Made by a program: the position numbers and the translations under genes. 64,000 nucleotides of DNA from Streptomyces sp. NRRL S-87 (lineage in GTDB: Bacteria > Actinomycetota > Actinomycetes > Streptomycetales > Streptomycetaceae): the NCBI RefSeq assembly GCF_000719335.1, contig NZ_JOGB01000029.1:1-64000 (forward strand). Reading direction: 5' to 3'. Below the pieces are notes generated by a model, which ran no database searches, was not told the origin of the DNA, and saw nothing but the letters and a program-made list of their open reading frames with translations. How positions within the stretch are numbered: position 1 is the stretch's first letter; every line of letters starts with the position of its first letter. Shown here one piece after another: positions 35,801-44,022 of the stretch.

Positions 35801-36290
35801 GCCGGATGCCCCGTACCTCCAGCGCCGACAGCCACTGCAGCCGCAACTGCTCCGGCCCGCCCGGCTGTCCCAGCCGACCCGCCCTGCGGTGCGCGGCCGG
35901 CCAGTGCGCGGCCGTCACCCGCAGCACCGTCGCCGCCGCACCGGCCACCGCCACCGCGGCCCCGGCGCCCAGCGCGGCCCCGGCCTCCAGGCCGAACGCC
36001 AGGTCCGCGCCGAAGGCCGCCACCGCCGCGACGCCCGTCACCAGCACGGCCGTCGGCGCACCCTGCTGCCGGAACGACTCGCCCAGGGTCCGCGCCCCGT
36101 CCGCCGCCTCGTCCAGTGCCCGGGCGTACGCCTCGTACTCCGGCGCGGCCGCGGCTGCCATCCCGTCGAGCGCCGCCCTGGCCCGCGCCAGCAACGGCCC
36201 CTGCTCGATGCGGCCGCCGGAGCGCCGCACCTCCTCCTCGACCGCCAGCGCCAACGCCCGCTCGGCCTCGCTCCGATGACCGTCCCTCAT
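32826..36290 (-). CDS. Membrane-anchored NB-ARC (STAND) ATPase with TPR repeats
   Basis: A 1154-residue protein. The N-terminal helical region is followed by a hydrophobic, alanine-rich hairpin of two possible membrane spans (about 80-124) and a long Gly/Ala-rich linker (about 185-245). The NB-ARC domain starts near residue 285: GEPGVGRT (301-308) replaces the Walker A lysine with arginine, Walker B is VVLDDAVD (about 391-398), and the GLPLAL motif follows near 475. The C-terminal half is TPR repeats (about 780-1060, many GxAWxxxxLGxA units). STAND proteins of this kind act as switches or sensors. It is alone on its strand and has no AfsR-type DNA-binding head. Confidence 0.85.
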   Translation of the reverse strand: MRDGHRSEAERALALAVEEEVRRSGGRIEQGPLLARARAALDGMAAAAAPEYEAYARALDEAADGARTLGESFRQQGAPTAVLVTGVAAVAAFGADLAFGLEAGAALGAGAAVAVAGAAATVLRVTAAHWPAAHRRAGRLGQPGGPEQLRLQWLSALEVRGIRPFLEQQRAVAAASRAAAGPLAGPGGGRLAGGSAAASGRAGGGAAGVPGQVRAGSGGAGAGRGRVSAGAAGPGTGPQLRGVDRSAAARRRNVLAQSFGQLPEPAGPFVGRRAEVARIAQWVQAARASTETRPVVVVLHGEPGVGRTALAVRAAHHLRDQFRGACVVDLRGGALSGERPLPTREALLHLLNRLGAPREQLLFRERASAQAQVRRLGELYHQHLRGLPVAVVLDDAVDAAQVRELVPERSDSLVLVTAREPLELPADTPAWVYHLEVAPLAAADGAEVLREAVAGAGTSVYDEEALAAIQRFTAGLPLALRLTGPLLGTHTARRFEVHLRDRVGSLDVTERALDLSYAHLAEPVRRLLRRLSLAGRASLGAAAAAALAEVAETEALRQLAALAGAGLVDHVRGQRYRLHDAVRAYAAVKLLEEEDREEITAAHERLIRTYAQLADAVIRMVDGKTSTRADGVAKGAVGGHGFVSLEGALQWLDDESSFITAALRHTEGVDQGAVLDLLGALCDYCLLRGDLYRLGEINELTQALEGGPDADGAAGTGPAAGAGTGGGAGTGPVSGSVARRSVQWRTGIAARQLGELDVARTTLTSVVDSYVEAHNASGAARAMVSLGITLHHQGQLTEAATRIREALAVQTGPELAGDRAWALHALAAVERDRARLAEALALLEESLALHRESESLHGQAWAHFQRGQVFLRTGEVGRAEDDLRRALELYGRTHDERGEAWALTQLARARLVAGDAPTAVDGLREALVRHREAEDARGEAWTQYYLGQALEERGDPDQAVRELERARTMFSRMRDVYGLACARHHSGRVTRDIRAAQTGSLRNSGFARQLLTDARADFRRVGVAHGEGWTCLELAVVDAGNGKPASALGLCDEALELFRSYGDARGADWAAFLRCTLLPYVDEVDVARAELAALAGAGHGARDGKLEDCLEAYGFVLDRGVDPGEGWQAYRLGLIPTRHSREVMGVPVPPAAEG

Positions 36291-36627
36291 GCGCGTCCCC
36301 CTGTCAGAGAGGCTCAGACCGGAGGCACAAGTGTCCTGCCGTATCACCCTCCGCGCGAGAGAACGGCTGCGATTGCGAACGGAGTTGAGCAACTTCAGAG
36401 CTTCGGCGGGTTCGCGGAGCGGGTAGTCCGCGGTCGCGGTCACGCGTCCCTGATGATCACGCGGCTTCCGCAGAGCCCACCTGCGTCCCTAAGTCGCGAG
36501 ACCGTGGTCGGCGAGTCCTCCTGGCTGACCGGTCCATTACAGGGCGACGGCTTCCGCCCGGGTCCTTTCGGAGTCGGTTCGACCGTGCCGCGGCGGACCC
36601 GTCGCCGCCGTAGGCGAGGATGGCCGT
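36291..36627. other. 337-bp divergent intergenic region
   Basis: This gap separates the STAND protein (minus) from the DUF255 protein (plus). A GGGGA ribosome-binding site serves the minus gene and GAGG the plus gene. I see no small gene, no strong hairpin and no repeat. Confidence 0.5.
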
Positions 36628-38673
36628 ATGCCGAACCGCCTTGCGCACGAGACGTCCCCGTACCTGCTCCAGCACGCCGACAACCCGGTCGATTGGTGGC
36701 CGTGGGGTCCGGACGCGTTCCAGGAGGCGCGGGAGCGGGGCGTGCCGGTGCACCTCAGTGTCGGTTACTCGAGTTGCCACTGGTGTCATGTACTCGCCAA
36801 AGAGAGCTTCGAGGACGAGCTCACCGCCGCGTACATGAACGAGCACTTCGTCAACATCAAGGTCGACCGCGAGGAGCGGCCGGACGTGGACGCCGTGTAC
36901 ATGGAGGCGGTGCAGGCGGCGACCGGGCAGGGCGGGTGGCCGATGACGGTGTTCATGACGGCGGACGGGGAGCCCTTCTACTTCGGGACGTACTTCCCGC
37001 CGGAGCCGCGGCACGGGATGCCGTCCTTCATGCAGGTGCTGGAGGGCGTGCGGACGGCCTGGGTGGGCCGGCCCGCCGAGGTGGCCGAGGTGGCGCGGAA
37101 GATCGTGCGGGACCTGGCCGGGCGCAGGATCGAGTACGGGAAGGCCGGCGTGCCGGGGCCGGAGGAGCTGGCGCAGGCGCTGCTCGGGCTGACGCGCGAG
37201 TACGACGACCGGCACGGCGGGTTCGGCGGGGCGCCGAAGTTCCCGCCGTCGATGGTGCTGGAGTTCCTGCTGCGCCACCACGCCCGGACCGGGTCCGAGG
37301 GCGCGCTGCAGATGGCCTCCGACACGTGCGAGGCGATGGCCCGGGGCGGGATCTACGACCAGCTCGGCGGCGGCTTCGCCCGGTACTCCGTGGACCGGGC
37401 GTGGACGGTCCCGCACTTCGAGAAGATGCTCTATGACAACGCGCTGCTGTGCCGCGTGTACGCCCACCTGTGGCGGGCCACCGGGTCGGACCTGGCGCGG
37501 CGGGTGGCGCTGGAGACCGCCGACTTCATGGTGCGGGAACTGCGGACCCGCGAGGGCGGCTTCGCGTCGGCGCTGGACGCCGACAGCGACGACGGCACCG
37601 GCCGGCACGTCGAGGGGGCGTACTACGCCTGGAGCCCGGCGCAGCTGCGGGAGGTGCTCGGCGACGAGGACGCCGACGTGGCGATGGCGTACTTCGGGGT
37701 GACCGAGGAGGGCACGTTCGAGCACGGCACCTCCGTGCTCCAGCTCCCGCAGGACGGGCCCGTGGTGGACGGGGTGCGCCTCGCGGGCATCCGGGACCGG
37801 CTGCTGGCGGCGCGCGCCGGGCGCCCGGCGCCGGGGCGGGACGACAAGGTCGTGGCGGCTTGGAACGGGCTGGCCGTCGCGGCGCTGGCCGAGTGCGGGG
37901 CGTACTTCGACCGGCCGGACCTCGTCGACCGGGCCACGGAGGCCGCGGACCTGCTGGTGCGGCTGCACTTCGACGCGAGCGCCGGGCGCGCCCGGCTGGC
38001 CCGGACCAGCAAGGACGGGGTCGTGGGCGGGAACGCCGGGGTGCTGGAGGACTACGGCGACGTGGCGGAGGGCTTCCTCGCGCTCGCGGCGGTCACGGGG
38101 GAGGGGGTGTGGCTGGAGTTCGCCGGGTTCCTGTGCGACCTGGTCCTGGACCGGTTCGTCGCGGAGGACGGCTCGCTCTACGACACCGCGCACGACGCCG
38201 AGGCGCTGATCCGGCGGCCGCAGGACCCGACGGACAACGCGGCGCCGGCCGGCTGGACCGCGGCCGCCGGGGCGCTGCTGTCGTACGCCGCCCACACCGG
38301 CTCGGAGGCGCACCGGACGGCGGCGGAGCGGGCGCTGGGCGTGGTGCACGCCCTCGGCCCGCGGGCCCCGCGCTTCATCGGCTGGGGCCTGGCGGTGGCG
38401 GAGGCGCTGCTCGACGGGCCGCGGGAGGTCGCGGTCGTCGGTGCGGCGGACGATCCGATGCGCGAGCGGCTGCACCGTACGGCGCTGCTGGGGACGGCTC
38501 CGGGGGCGGTGGTGGCGGTCGGGGAGCCGGACGGGGACGAGTTCCCGCTGCTCACCGACCGCCCGCTCGTCGAGGGGCGGCCGGCGGCGTACGTGTGCCG
38601 CCACTTCGTGTGCTCCGCGCCGACCGACGACGACCGGGCGCTGGCGCGCGAGCTCGGCGCGGTCCGGTCCTGA
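36628..38673 (+). CDS. DUF255 thioredoxin-fold protein (YyaL/spermatogenesis-associated protein 20 family)
   Basis: A 681-residue protein. The N-terminal thioredoxin-like domain (about 1-165) starts with the family [22 protein letters not shown] block and holds Cys50-His-Trp-Cys53 as the redox pair. The rest (about 190-660) resembles an (alpha/alpha)6-barrel seen in glycan-processing enzymes. The family is conserved from bacteria to humans but its reaction is not established. Divergent from the STAND protein; followed by a 20-bp tandem repeat. Confidence 0.88.
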   Translation: MPNRLAHETSPYLLQHADNPVDWWPWGPDAFQEARERGVPVHLSVGYSSCHWCHVLAKESFEDELTAAYMNEHFVNIKVDREERPDVDAVYMEAVQAATGQGGWPMTVFMTADGEPFYFGTYFPPEPRHGMPSFMQVLEGVRTAWVGRPAEVAEVARKIVRDLAGRRIEYGKAGVPGPEELAQALLGLTREYDDRHGGFGGAPKFPPSMVLEFLLRHHARTGSEGALQMASDTCEAMARGGIYDQLGGGFARYSVDRAWTVPHFEKMLYDNALLCRVYAHLWRATGSDLARRVALETADFMVRELRTREGGFASALDADSDDGTGRHVEGAYYAWSPAQLREVLGDEDADVAMAYFGVTEEGTFEHGTSVLQLPQDGPVVDGVRLAGIRDRLLAARAGRPAPGRDDKVVAAWNGLAVAALAECGAYFDRPDLVDRATEAADLLVRLHFDASAGRARLARTSKDGVVGGNAGVLEDYGDVAEGFLALAAVTGEGVWLEFAGFLCDLVLDRFVAEDGSLYDTAHDAEALIRRPQDPTDNAAPAGWTAAAGALLSYAAHTGSEAHRTAAERALGVVHALGPRAPRFIGWGLAVAEALLDGPREVAVVGAADDPMRERLHRTALLGTAPGAVVAVGEPDGDEFPLLTDRPLVEGRPAAYVCRHFVCSAPTDDDRALARELGAVRS

Positions 38674-38741
38674 CGGCCAGGAGACGGAAGTAGCGGCCAG
38701 GAGACGGAAGTAGTGGCCAGGAGGGCCAGGAGACGGAGCAG
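38674..38741. repeat. 20-bp tandem repeat after the DUF255 gene
   Basis: Two exact 20-bp copies (38674-38693 and 38694-38713; start CGGCCAGGAGACGG) and a degraded third to 38741. The array begins 1 bp after the stop codon. Confidence 0.8.
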
Positions 38742-38780
38742 GGCGTGAGGGGTGTCCGGCCGTGGTGCGCCGGACGCCCC

Positions 38781-39536
38781 TCAGGAGTGCGAGTAGGCGA
38801 CCAGGGAGATGCCCACGTAGTGGGTGATGAAGGCCGCGAGGGTCAGGGAGTGGAAGACCTCGTGGAAGCCGAAGAGGCGGGGGGAGGGGTTGGGGCGCTT
38901 GAGCCCGTAGATGATCCCTCCCGCGCTGTACAGCAGCCCGCCGACGATCACCAGCACCAGGACGGCGATCCCGCCGGCCCGCATGAAGTCGGGCAGGAAG
39001 AAGACGGCCGCCCAGCCCATCGCGATGTAGCAGGGGGTGTACAGCCAGCGGGGGGCGCCGACCCAGAAGACGCGGAAGGCGATGCCGGCGGCGGCCGCGA
39101 GCCAGACCGCCCACAGCAGCGTCCGGCCGGTGGAGGCCGGCAGGAGCAGGACGGTCAGCGGGGTGTACGTCCCCGCGATGATGAGGAAGATGTTGGCGTG
39201 GTCGAGGCGGCGCAGCACGGCCTCGCCGCGCGGTCCCCAGGTGCCCCGGTGGTAGAGGGCGCTGATGCCGAAGAGCAGGCAGGCGGTCAGGACGTACACG
39301 CCGCAGGCGACGCGGGCGCGCATCGAGTCGGTGAAGGCCATCAGCGCCAGGCCCGCGACGACCACGGCGGGGAACATGCCGGCGTGCAGCCAGCCCCGCA
39401 TGACCGGCTTGGTGGGGAGGAGTGCGGCGGCGGCTTTCGCGACGGCGTCGGTGGCGGCCTCGGCGGCTTTTCCGACCGAGCCGGCAGGGCTGTCGGCGGC
39501 GGCCTCGGCCGGGACGTCTGAGGTCATGCGGTCCAT
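38781..39536 (-). CDS. Hemolysin III / YqfA family membrane protein
   Basis: A 251-residue membrane protein of the PAQR-related hemolysin III family. After a cytoplasmic Ala-rich leader (about 1-45) come seven predicted spans; HRGTW (after ALYH) and the C-terminal HEVFH...ITHY carry the conserved histidines that bind zinc in this superfamily. The biological role in streptomycetes is not known. Starts at 39536 and 39527 (nine bases apart) are both possible. A palindromic site lies directly upstream. Confidence 0.85.
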   Translation of the reverse strand: MDRMTSDVPAEAAADSPAGSVGKAAEAATDAVAKAAAALLPTKPVMRGWLHAGMFPAVVVAGLALMAFTDSMRARVACGVYVLTACLLFGISALYHRGTWGPRGEAVLRRLDHANIFLIIAGTYTPLTVLLLPASTGRTLLWAVWLAAAAGIAFRVFWVGAPRWLYTPCYIAMGWAAVFFLPDFMRAGGIAVLVLVIVGGLLYSAGGIIYGLKRPNPSPRLFGFHEVFHSLTLAAFITHYVGISLVAYSHS

Positions 39537-39539
39537 GCT

Positions 39540-39557
39540 ACCTACGGGTTCGTAGGT
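39540..39557. promoter_or_regulatory. Palindrome ACCTAC-N6-GTAGGT before the hemolysin III gene
   Basis: An exact 6-bp inverted repeat with a 6-bp spacer, ending 4 bp upstream of the start codon. It could be an operator or an RNA hairpin blocking translation. Confidence 0.35.
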
Positions 39558-39787
39558 TCCTCGGGGGGTGCGGAAGGGGCCGCCGGACGTTTGACGTGCC
39601 CTTGGGGCCCTTTGCCGAAGATTGACACGAGTGGTGATGCTCACGTGAGAGGCCCTCTGGACATATGCGCACACGCCACGGATGATCAGATGAGTGCGGT
39701 CGGCACCGGATGAGCACCCACGTGAAGCATCCGGGTCGCAGCCCCCACGGGGCAGACATCTAAAAAACCCCTCGACAAGGAGCAATC

Positions 39788-41614
39788 GTGGCGCGCGACA
39801 ACGCGGCTCCCGTTTCCGTCCCCACCAACCACCAGGAGCTCGTCTCCTGGGTCGACGAGATCGCTGCTATCACCCAGCCCGACCGGGTGGTCTGGTGCGA
39901 CGGCTCCGAGGCCGAGTACGAGCGCCTGTGCGAGGAGCTCGTGGCGGCGGGCACGTTCAAGAAGCTGGACCCGGTCAAGCGGCCCAACTCCTACTACGCG
40001 GCCTCCGACCCCTCCGACGTCGCGCGTGTCGAGGACCGCACCTTCATCTGCTCCGAGAAGGAGGAGGACGCCGGCCCGACCAACCACTGGAAGGCCCCGG
40101 CGGAGATGAAGGAGCTCTTCGCGGGAGAGCAGGGCATCTTCCGCGGCGCGATGAAGGGCCGGACGATGTACGTCGTCCCGTTCTGCATGGGCCCCGTCGG
40201 CTCGCCGCTGTCCGCGATCGGCGTCGAGATCACCGACTCCGCGTACGTCGCCGTCGCGATGCGCACCATGACGCGCATGGGCCAGGCCGTGCTCGACGAG
40301 CTCGGCACCGACGGCTTCTTCGTCAAGGCCGTCCACACCCTGGGCGCGCCGCTCGCCGAGGGCGAGAAGGACGTGCCGTGGCCGTGCAACACCACGAAGT
40401 ACATCTCGCACTTCCCGGAGACCCGCGAGATCTGGTCCTTCGGTTCGGGCTACGGCGGCAACGCCCTGCTCGGCAAGAAGTGCTACGCGCTGCGCATCGC
40501 CTCGGTCATGGCCCGCGACGAGGGCTGGCTGGCCGAGCACATGCTGATCCTCAAGCTCACGCCGCCGCAGGGTGAGGCCCGCTACGTGGCCGCGGCCTTC
40601 CCGTCCGCCTGCGGCAAGACGAACCTCGCCATGCTGGAGCCCACCATCCCCGGCTGGACGGTGGAGACCATCGGCGACGACATCGCCTGGATGCGGTTCG
40701 GCGAGGACGGCCGGCTGTACGCGATCAACCCGGAGGCAGGCTTCTTCGGCGTCGCGCCCGGCACCGGCGAGCACACCAACGCCAACGCCATGAAGACGAT
40801 GTACGCCAACACCGTCTTCACCAACGTCGCGCTGACCCCGGACGGCGGCGACGTGTGGTGGGAGGGCATGACCGAGGAGCCCCCGGCCGAGCTGATCGAC
40901 TGGCGCGGCAACCCGTGGACCCCGGAGTCCGACGCCCCGGCCGCCCACCCCAACGCCCGCTTCGCCGTGCCGGCCGCGCAGTGCCCGACGATCGCCCCCG
41001 AGTGGGAGGACCCCAAGGGCGTCCCGATCTCCGCGATCCTCTTCGGTGGCCGCCGCGCCTCCGCCGTGCCGCTGGTGACCGAGTCCTTCGACTGGAACCA
41101 CGGCGTCTTCATCGGCTCGAACATCGCGTCCGAGAAGACCGCCGCGGCCGAGGGCAAGGTCGGCGAGCTGCGCCGCGACCCGTTCGCGATGCTGCCGTTC
41201 TGCGGCTACAACATGGGCGACTACATGGCCCACTGGATCAAGGTCGCCGAGGGCCGGGACCAGTCCAAGCTCCCGAAGATCTACTACGTGAACTGGTTCC
41301 GCAAGAACGACGCGGGCAAGTTCGTGTGGCCCGGCTTCGGCGAGAACAGCCGCGTCCTGAAGTGGATCGTCGGCCGCCTCGACGGCACCGCCGAGGGCGT
41401 CGAGACCCCGATCGGCGTCCTGCCGACGAAGGCCGCCCTGGACCTGAAGGGCCTCGACATCTCCGACGAGGACCTCGACTTCCTCCTCACCGTCGACAAG
41501 GACGTGTGGCGCGAGGAGGCCGGCCTGGTCCCCGACCACCTCAACACCTACGGCGACCACACGCCGAAGGAGCTGTGGGACCAGTACCACGCCCTCCTGG
41601 AGCGCCTCGGCTGA
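39788..41614 (+). CDS. pckG: Phosphoenolpyruvate carboxykinase (GTP)
   Basis: A 608-residue GTP-dependent enzyme that turns oxaloacetate into phosphoenolpyruvate, the entry to gluconeogenesis. The P-loop is [12 protein letters not shown] with the hyper-reactive Cys275; the substrate-binding RTMYV and YGGNAL blocks, the metal-site SFDWNHG and the GTP-binding NWFRKN segment are all present. Length is normal for the GTP type. An AAGGAG site precedes the GTG start. Two hairpins with identical loops follow the gene. Confidence 0.95.
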   Translation: MARDNAAPVSVPTNHQELVSWVDEIAAITQPDRVVWCDGSEAEYERLCEELVAAGTFKKLDPVKRPNSYYAASDPSDVARVEDRTFICSEKEEDAGPTNHWKAPAEMKELFAGEQGIFRGAMKGRTMYVVPFCMGPVGSPLSAIGVEITDSAYVAVAMRTMTRMGQAVLDELGTDGFFVKAVHTLGAPLAEGEKDVPWPCNTTKYISHFPETREIWSFGSGYGGNALLGKKCYALRIASVMARDEGWLAEHMLILKLTPPQGEARYVAAAFPSACGKTNLAMLEPTIPGWTVETIGDDIAWMRFGEDGRLYAINPEAGFFGVAPGTGEHTNANAMKTMYANTVFTNVALTPDGGDVWWEGMTEEPPAELIDWRGNPWTPESDAPAAHPNARFAVPAAQCPTIAPEWEDPKGVPISAILFGGRRASAVPLVTESFDWNHGVFIGSNIASEKTAAAEGKVGELRRDPFAMLPFCGYNMGDYMAHWIKVAEGRDQSKLPKIYYVNWFRKNDAGKFVWPGFGENSRVLKWIVGRLDGTAEGVETPIGVLPTKAALDLKGLDISDEDLDFLLTVDKDVWREEAGLVPDHLNTYGDHTPKELWDQYHALLERLG

Positions 41615-41629
41615 TCCCGAGCGAACCAA

Positions 41630-41661
41630 CCCCGGGTCTCGGCTGTCCCCGAGACCCGGGG
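41630..41661 (+). terminator. Perfect 13-bp hairpin after pckG
   Basis: Arms 41630-41642 and 41649-41661 with loop CTGTCC, 15 bp after the stop codon. Confidence 0.85.
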
Positions 41662-41670
41662 ACCGACCCA

Positions 41671-41692
41671 GGTCCCGGCTGTCCCCGGGACC
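41671..41692 (+). terminator. Second hairpin after pckG with the same loop
   Basis: Arms 41671-41678 and 41685-41692 with the same CTGTCC loop as the hairpin just upstream. The pair looks like a duplicated and diverged element; it may serve as back-up termination. Confidence 0.7.
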
Positions 41693-41810
41693 CGGGACAC
41701 CGGGCGCGGAAGCGCCCGTGGCACTGCCCCCAGACCGCGGTGGCCCGTCCGGTTGCACGAACAACCGGGCGGGCCACCGCGCATGTCCGGGTCCCGTCCC
41801 GGGGCCGCCG

Positions 41811-42446
41811 TCACGAGCGGCCGCGGTCCTCCAGGTAGGTCGTGTGGGTCTGCTGGCGGCGGGATTCGACTTCGCGCAGCTCCCGTGCCAGGCGGCCGGC
41901 CTCGTCGTGGAGCAGGCCCAGCTGGCGTTCGAGGTGGCGCTCCGGGGGCTCGGTGCCGGGGTTGAGGCGGGTCCACCAGCGGGTGCGGTGGTAGGCGTCG
42001 AGGGACTCGGGGAGGTCCTGGCAGACCGCGCGGGAGAGGGTGTGGACGGAGTCCGGGTCGGTGGCCAGGAGGTCCGCCACCCAGCCGGGGTCCAGGAGGG
42101 CCCCGTAGAGGGAGAGCAGCTCGGCGAGCTTGCCGCCGGCGGCCGGCGGGAGGTCGACGGAGGACGTGAGGTAGTCCCGCAGCTTCGTGAAGTCCTCGCG
42201 GAGGGTGCCGAGTTGCTCGGAGGGGTCCGGGAGGTCGGGGAGCGGGAGGGGCTCGGGCGGGGCCAGCAGGGCGCCGGCGCCGTAGAGGCCCGCGACGACC
42301 AGGGGCCAGTACGTGCCCGCCGTTCCCGTGAAGGTGAGGACCACGCCGGCGATGCCGCAGGCGCTGCCGGCCAGGTTCTTCTTCGACTCCAGGTAGGCCA
42401 GGGCCCGGTTCGGCCGGCCGCCGGAGGTTCCCCTACTGGTAGCCAC
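41811..42446 (-). CDS. Small membrane protein, last gene of the TelA operon
   Basis: A 211-residue protein. The first 25 residues are polar and basic. Two hydrophobic spans follow (about 27-62, CGIAGVVLTFTGTAGTYWPLVVAGLYGAGALL), then a cytoplasmic all-helical domain of about 145 residues with a charged coiled-coil-like end (RHLERQLGLLHDEAGRLARELREVESRRQQ). I recognise no family. It overlaps the VWA lipoprotein gene by 14 bp, so it belongs to that operon and may anchor its complex at the membrane. Confidence 0.7.
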   Translation of the reverse strand: MATSRGTSGGRPNRALAYLESKKNLAGSACGIAGVVLTFTGTAGTYWPLVVAGLYGAGALLAPPEPLPLPDLPDPSEQLGTLREDFTKLRDYLTSSVDLPPAAGGKLAELLSLYGALLDPGWVADLLATDPDSVHTLSRAVCQDLPESLDAYHRTRWWTRLNPGTEPPERHLERQLGLLHDEAGRLARELREVESRRQQTHTTYLEDRGRS

Positions 42447-44022
42447 GGATCTCCTCGAAGGCGCCGTCCAGCGAGCCGTCGCCGTCGGTGGCGTCGAAGA
42501 GCCGGCCGCCGGTGAGGGTCGCGATGTGGTCGAGTTCGGAGCGGTCCGAGTCCCCGAAGAGGATCGGGAAGACCGGGGTGTGCCGCTGGGCGGGCGGGAG
42601 CTTCCTGTAGAAGGCGTCGAAGTCGTCCGCCTTGGCGCCTTCGCCGTTCTCGCCGTCCGTCATCAGCACGATGGAGGTGAAGGCGTCGCGGCCGTCGCCG
42701 CCCAGGTGCTCGTAGGCCTTCTCCAGGCTGCTGTAGATCGCCGTCCCGCCGTCGGGCGACAGCCCGTCGACGTCCTCGCGGATCGCGGAGAGCGCGTCCG
42801 TCGGCCGGGCGGGGTCGACCACGTGCGTGCGGACCTGCTTCACCGCCGAGCCGAACGGCATCAGCGTGACCTCCTCGCGGTCCCGGAAGCGCCGGCCGGC
42901 CGGGGAGTCCCCGGTACCGGTCAGCTTCGTCAGCGCGTCCCGCAGCCGTCCGATGCGGTTGTCCTCCTCCATCGAGCCCGAGGTGTCGAGGACGTACACC
43001 GTCCGCGAGGGCCGGCGCAGTTCGTTCTCGTACGAGGACAGGAGCCCGTCGGCGACGGAGCGGGTGCCGGGGAACGGCAGCTCGCGGCGCTTGTCCGAGC
43101 GCAGGCCGGGGCCCAGGGGGACGCCCGGGACGACCGGGCGGCGCAGCGTCTGCCGGGTGATCTCCTGCTGGGCCTCGGGCGAGCGGAGGTAGGAGACGAG
43201 GTTGCCCATCGACGTTCGCGCGCCCGCCGGGGCGGAGGTGAGCAGCGTCAGCGGGTAGTCGGCCGTGACGACCCCGTCCCTGGGGCGGATGACCGTCAGG
43301 TCCTGCTTGAGGGACAGCAGCACCGACTCGTAGTTGATCAGCCCGTCGACCGCGCCGCCGCGGGCGTAGGCCTGTGCGAGCCAGCCGGAGGAGCCCGAGG
43401 TCAGCTTCTGGCCCTTGAAGAACTGCTTGAGGGGCGGGGTGGCCTTGCGCACGTCCGCGTCGGTCAGCGCGGCCTGTGCGCCGGAGAGCCCCGAGGCCAC
43501 CGAGACCAGGGCGGAGAAGCCCGAGTTGGAGCGGATCGGGTCCGTCATGCCGTACGTCAGGTCGCCCCGGGTGACGGCCTGCTGGATCTGGGACCAGGTG
43601 ACCGTGCCGTCCTGCCAGCCGAGCCGGGCGGCCGTGGCCCGCTTGACGCCGAAGGCGACCGGCGAGGTCATCACCGGCGTCTCGGCGGTGATCTTCGGGG
43701 CGGTCTCGGGGCGCAGCCGCAGGTAGTCGTTGGAGGAGAGCCAGATGGCGTCGTACGCGCCGTCCGCCCGCCCCGACGCCACCGCGTCGGCCGCGTCGAG
43801 GGTGCCGCTCCAGGTGAACGTCACCGTGACGCCGGTCTTCTGCCGCGCACGGTCCAGGATCGGCTGCATGTCGGAGAGCTCCGAGGAGGCCAGCACGCGC
43901 AGGGTGCCCTCCTGGTAGACCGTCTTCTTCTCGTCGGGGGCGTCCGAGCCGCCCGCGCACGCCGTGAGCCCGCCGGCCAGCAGGGCCGCGGCCGCCAGCG
44001 CCGCGGAGATGCGGTGCTTCAC
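42433..44022 (-). CDS. Lipoprotein fusing a solute-binding domain to a VWA domain
   Basis: A 529-residue protein. A signal peptide with lipobox LTAC (Cys22) anchors it outside the cell. Residues about 35-300 resemble a type 2 periplasmic binding protein (LRVLASSELSDMQPILDRARQKTGV; DAIWLSSNDY; SNSGFSAL), and residues about 340-525 form a von Willebrand A domain with an intact metal site: Asp346-x-Ser348-x-Ser350, a threonine in DGGTAIYSS and LMTDGENG. Such VWA domains bind partners through a metal ion. The start overlaps the telA stop by 4 bp. No transporter genes are adjacent, so sensing or assembly rather than import is inferred. Confidence 0.85.
   Translation of the reverse strand: MKHRISAALAAAALLAGGLTACAGGSDAPDEKKTVYQEGTLRVLASSELSDMQPILDRARQKTGVTVTFTWSGTLDAADAVASGRADGAYDAIWLSSNDYLRLRPETAPKITAETPVMTSPVAFGVKRATAARLGWQDGTVTWSQIQQAVTRGDLTYGMTDPIRSNSGFSALVSVASGLSGAQAALTDADVRKATPPLKQFFKGQKLTSGSSGWLAQAYARGGAVDGLINYESVLLSLKQDLTVIRPRDGVVTADYPLTLLTSAPAGARTSMGNLVSYLRSPEAQQEITRQTLRRPVVPGVPLGPGLRSDKRRELPFPGTRSVADGLLSSYENELRRPSRTVYVLDTSGSMEEDNRIGRLRDALTKLTGTGDSPAGRRFRDREEVTLMPFGSAVKQVRTHVVDPARPTDALSAIREDVDGLSPDGGTAIYSSLEKAYEHLGGDGRDAFTSIVLMTDGENGEGAKADDFDAFYRKLPPAQRHTPVFPILFGDSDRSELDHIATLTGGRLFDATDGDGSLDGAFEEIRGYQ

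Noticed and set aside
33819..37436. Very long open frame on the plus strand opposite the STAND gene
   Set aside because: It is rich in Arg, His, Gln and Pro with no domains, crosses the divergent promoter gap, and mirrors the codon bias of the real minus-strand gene.
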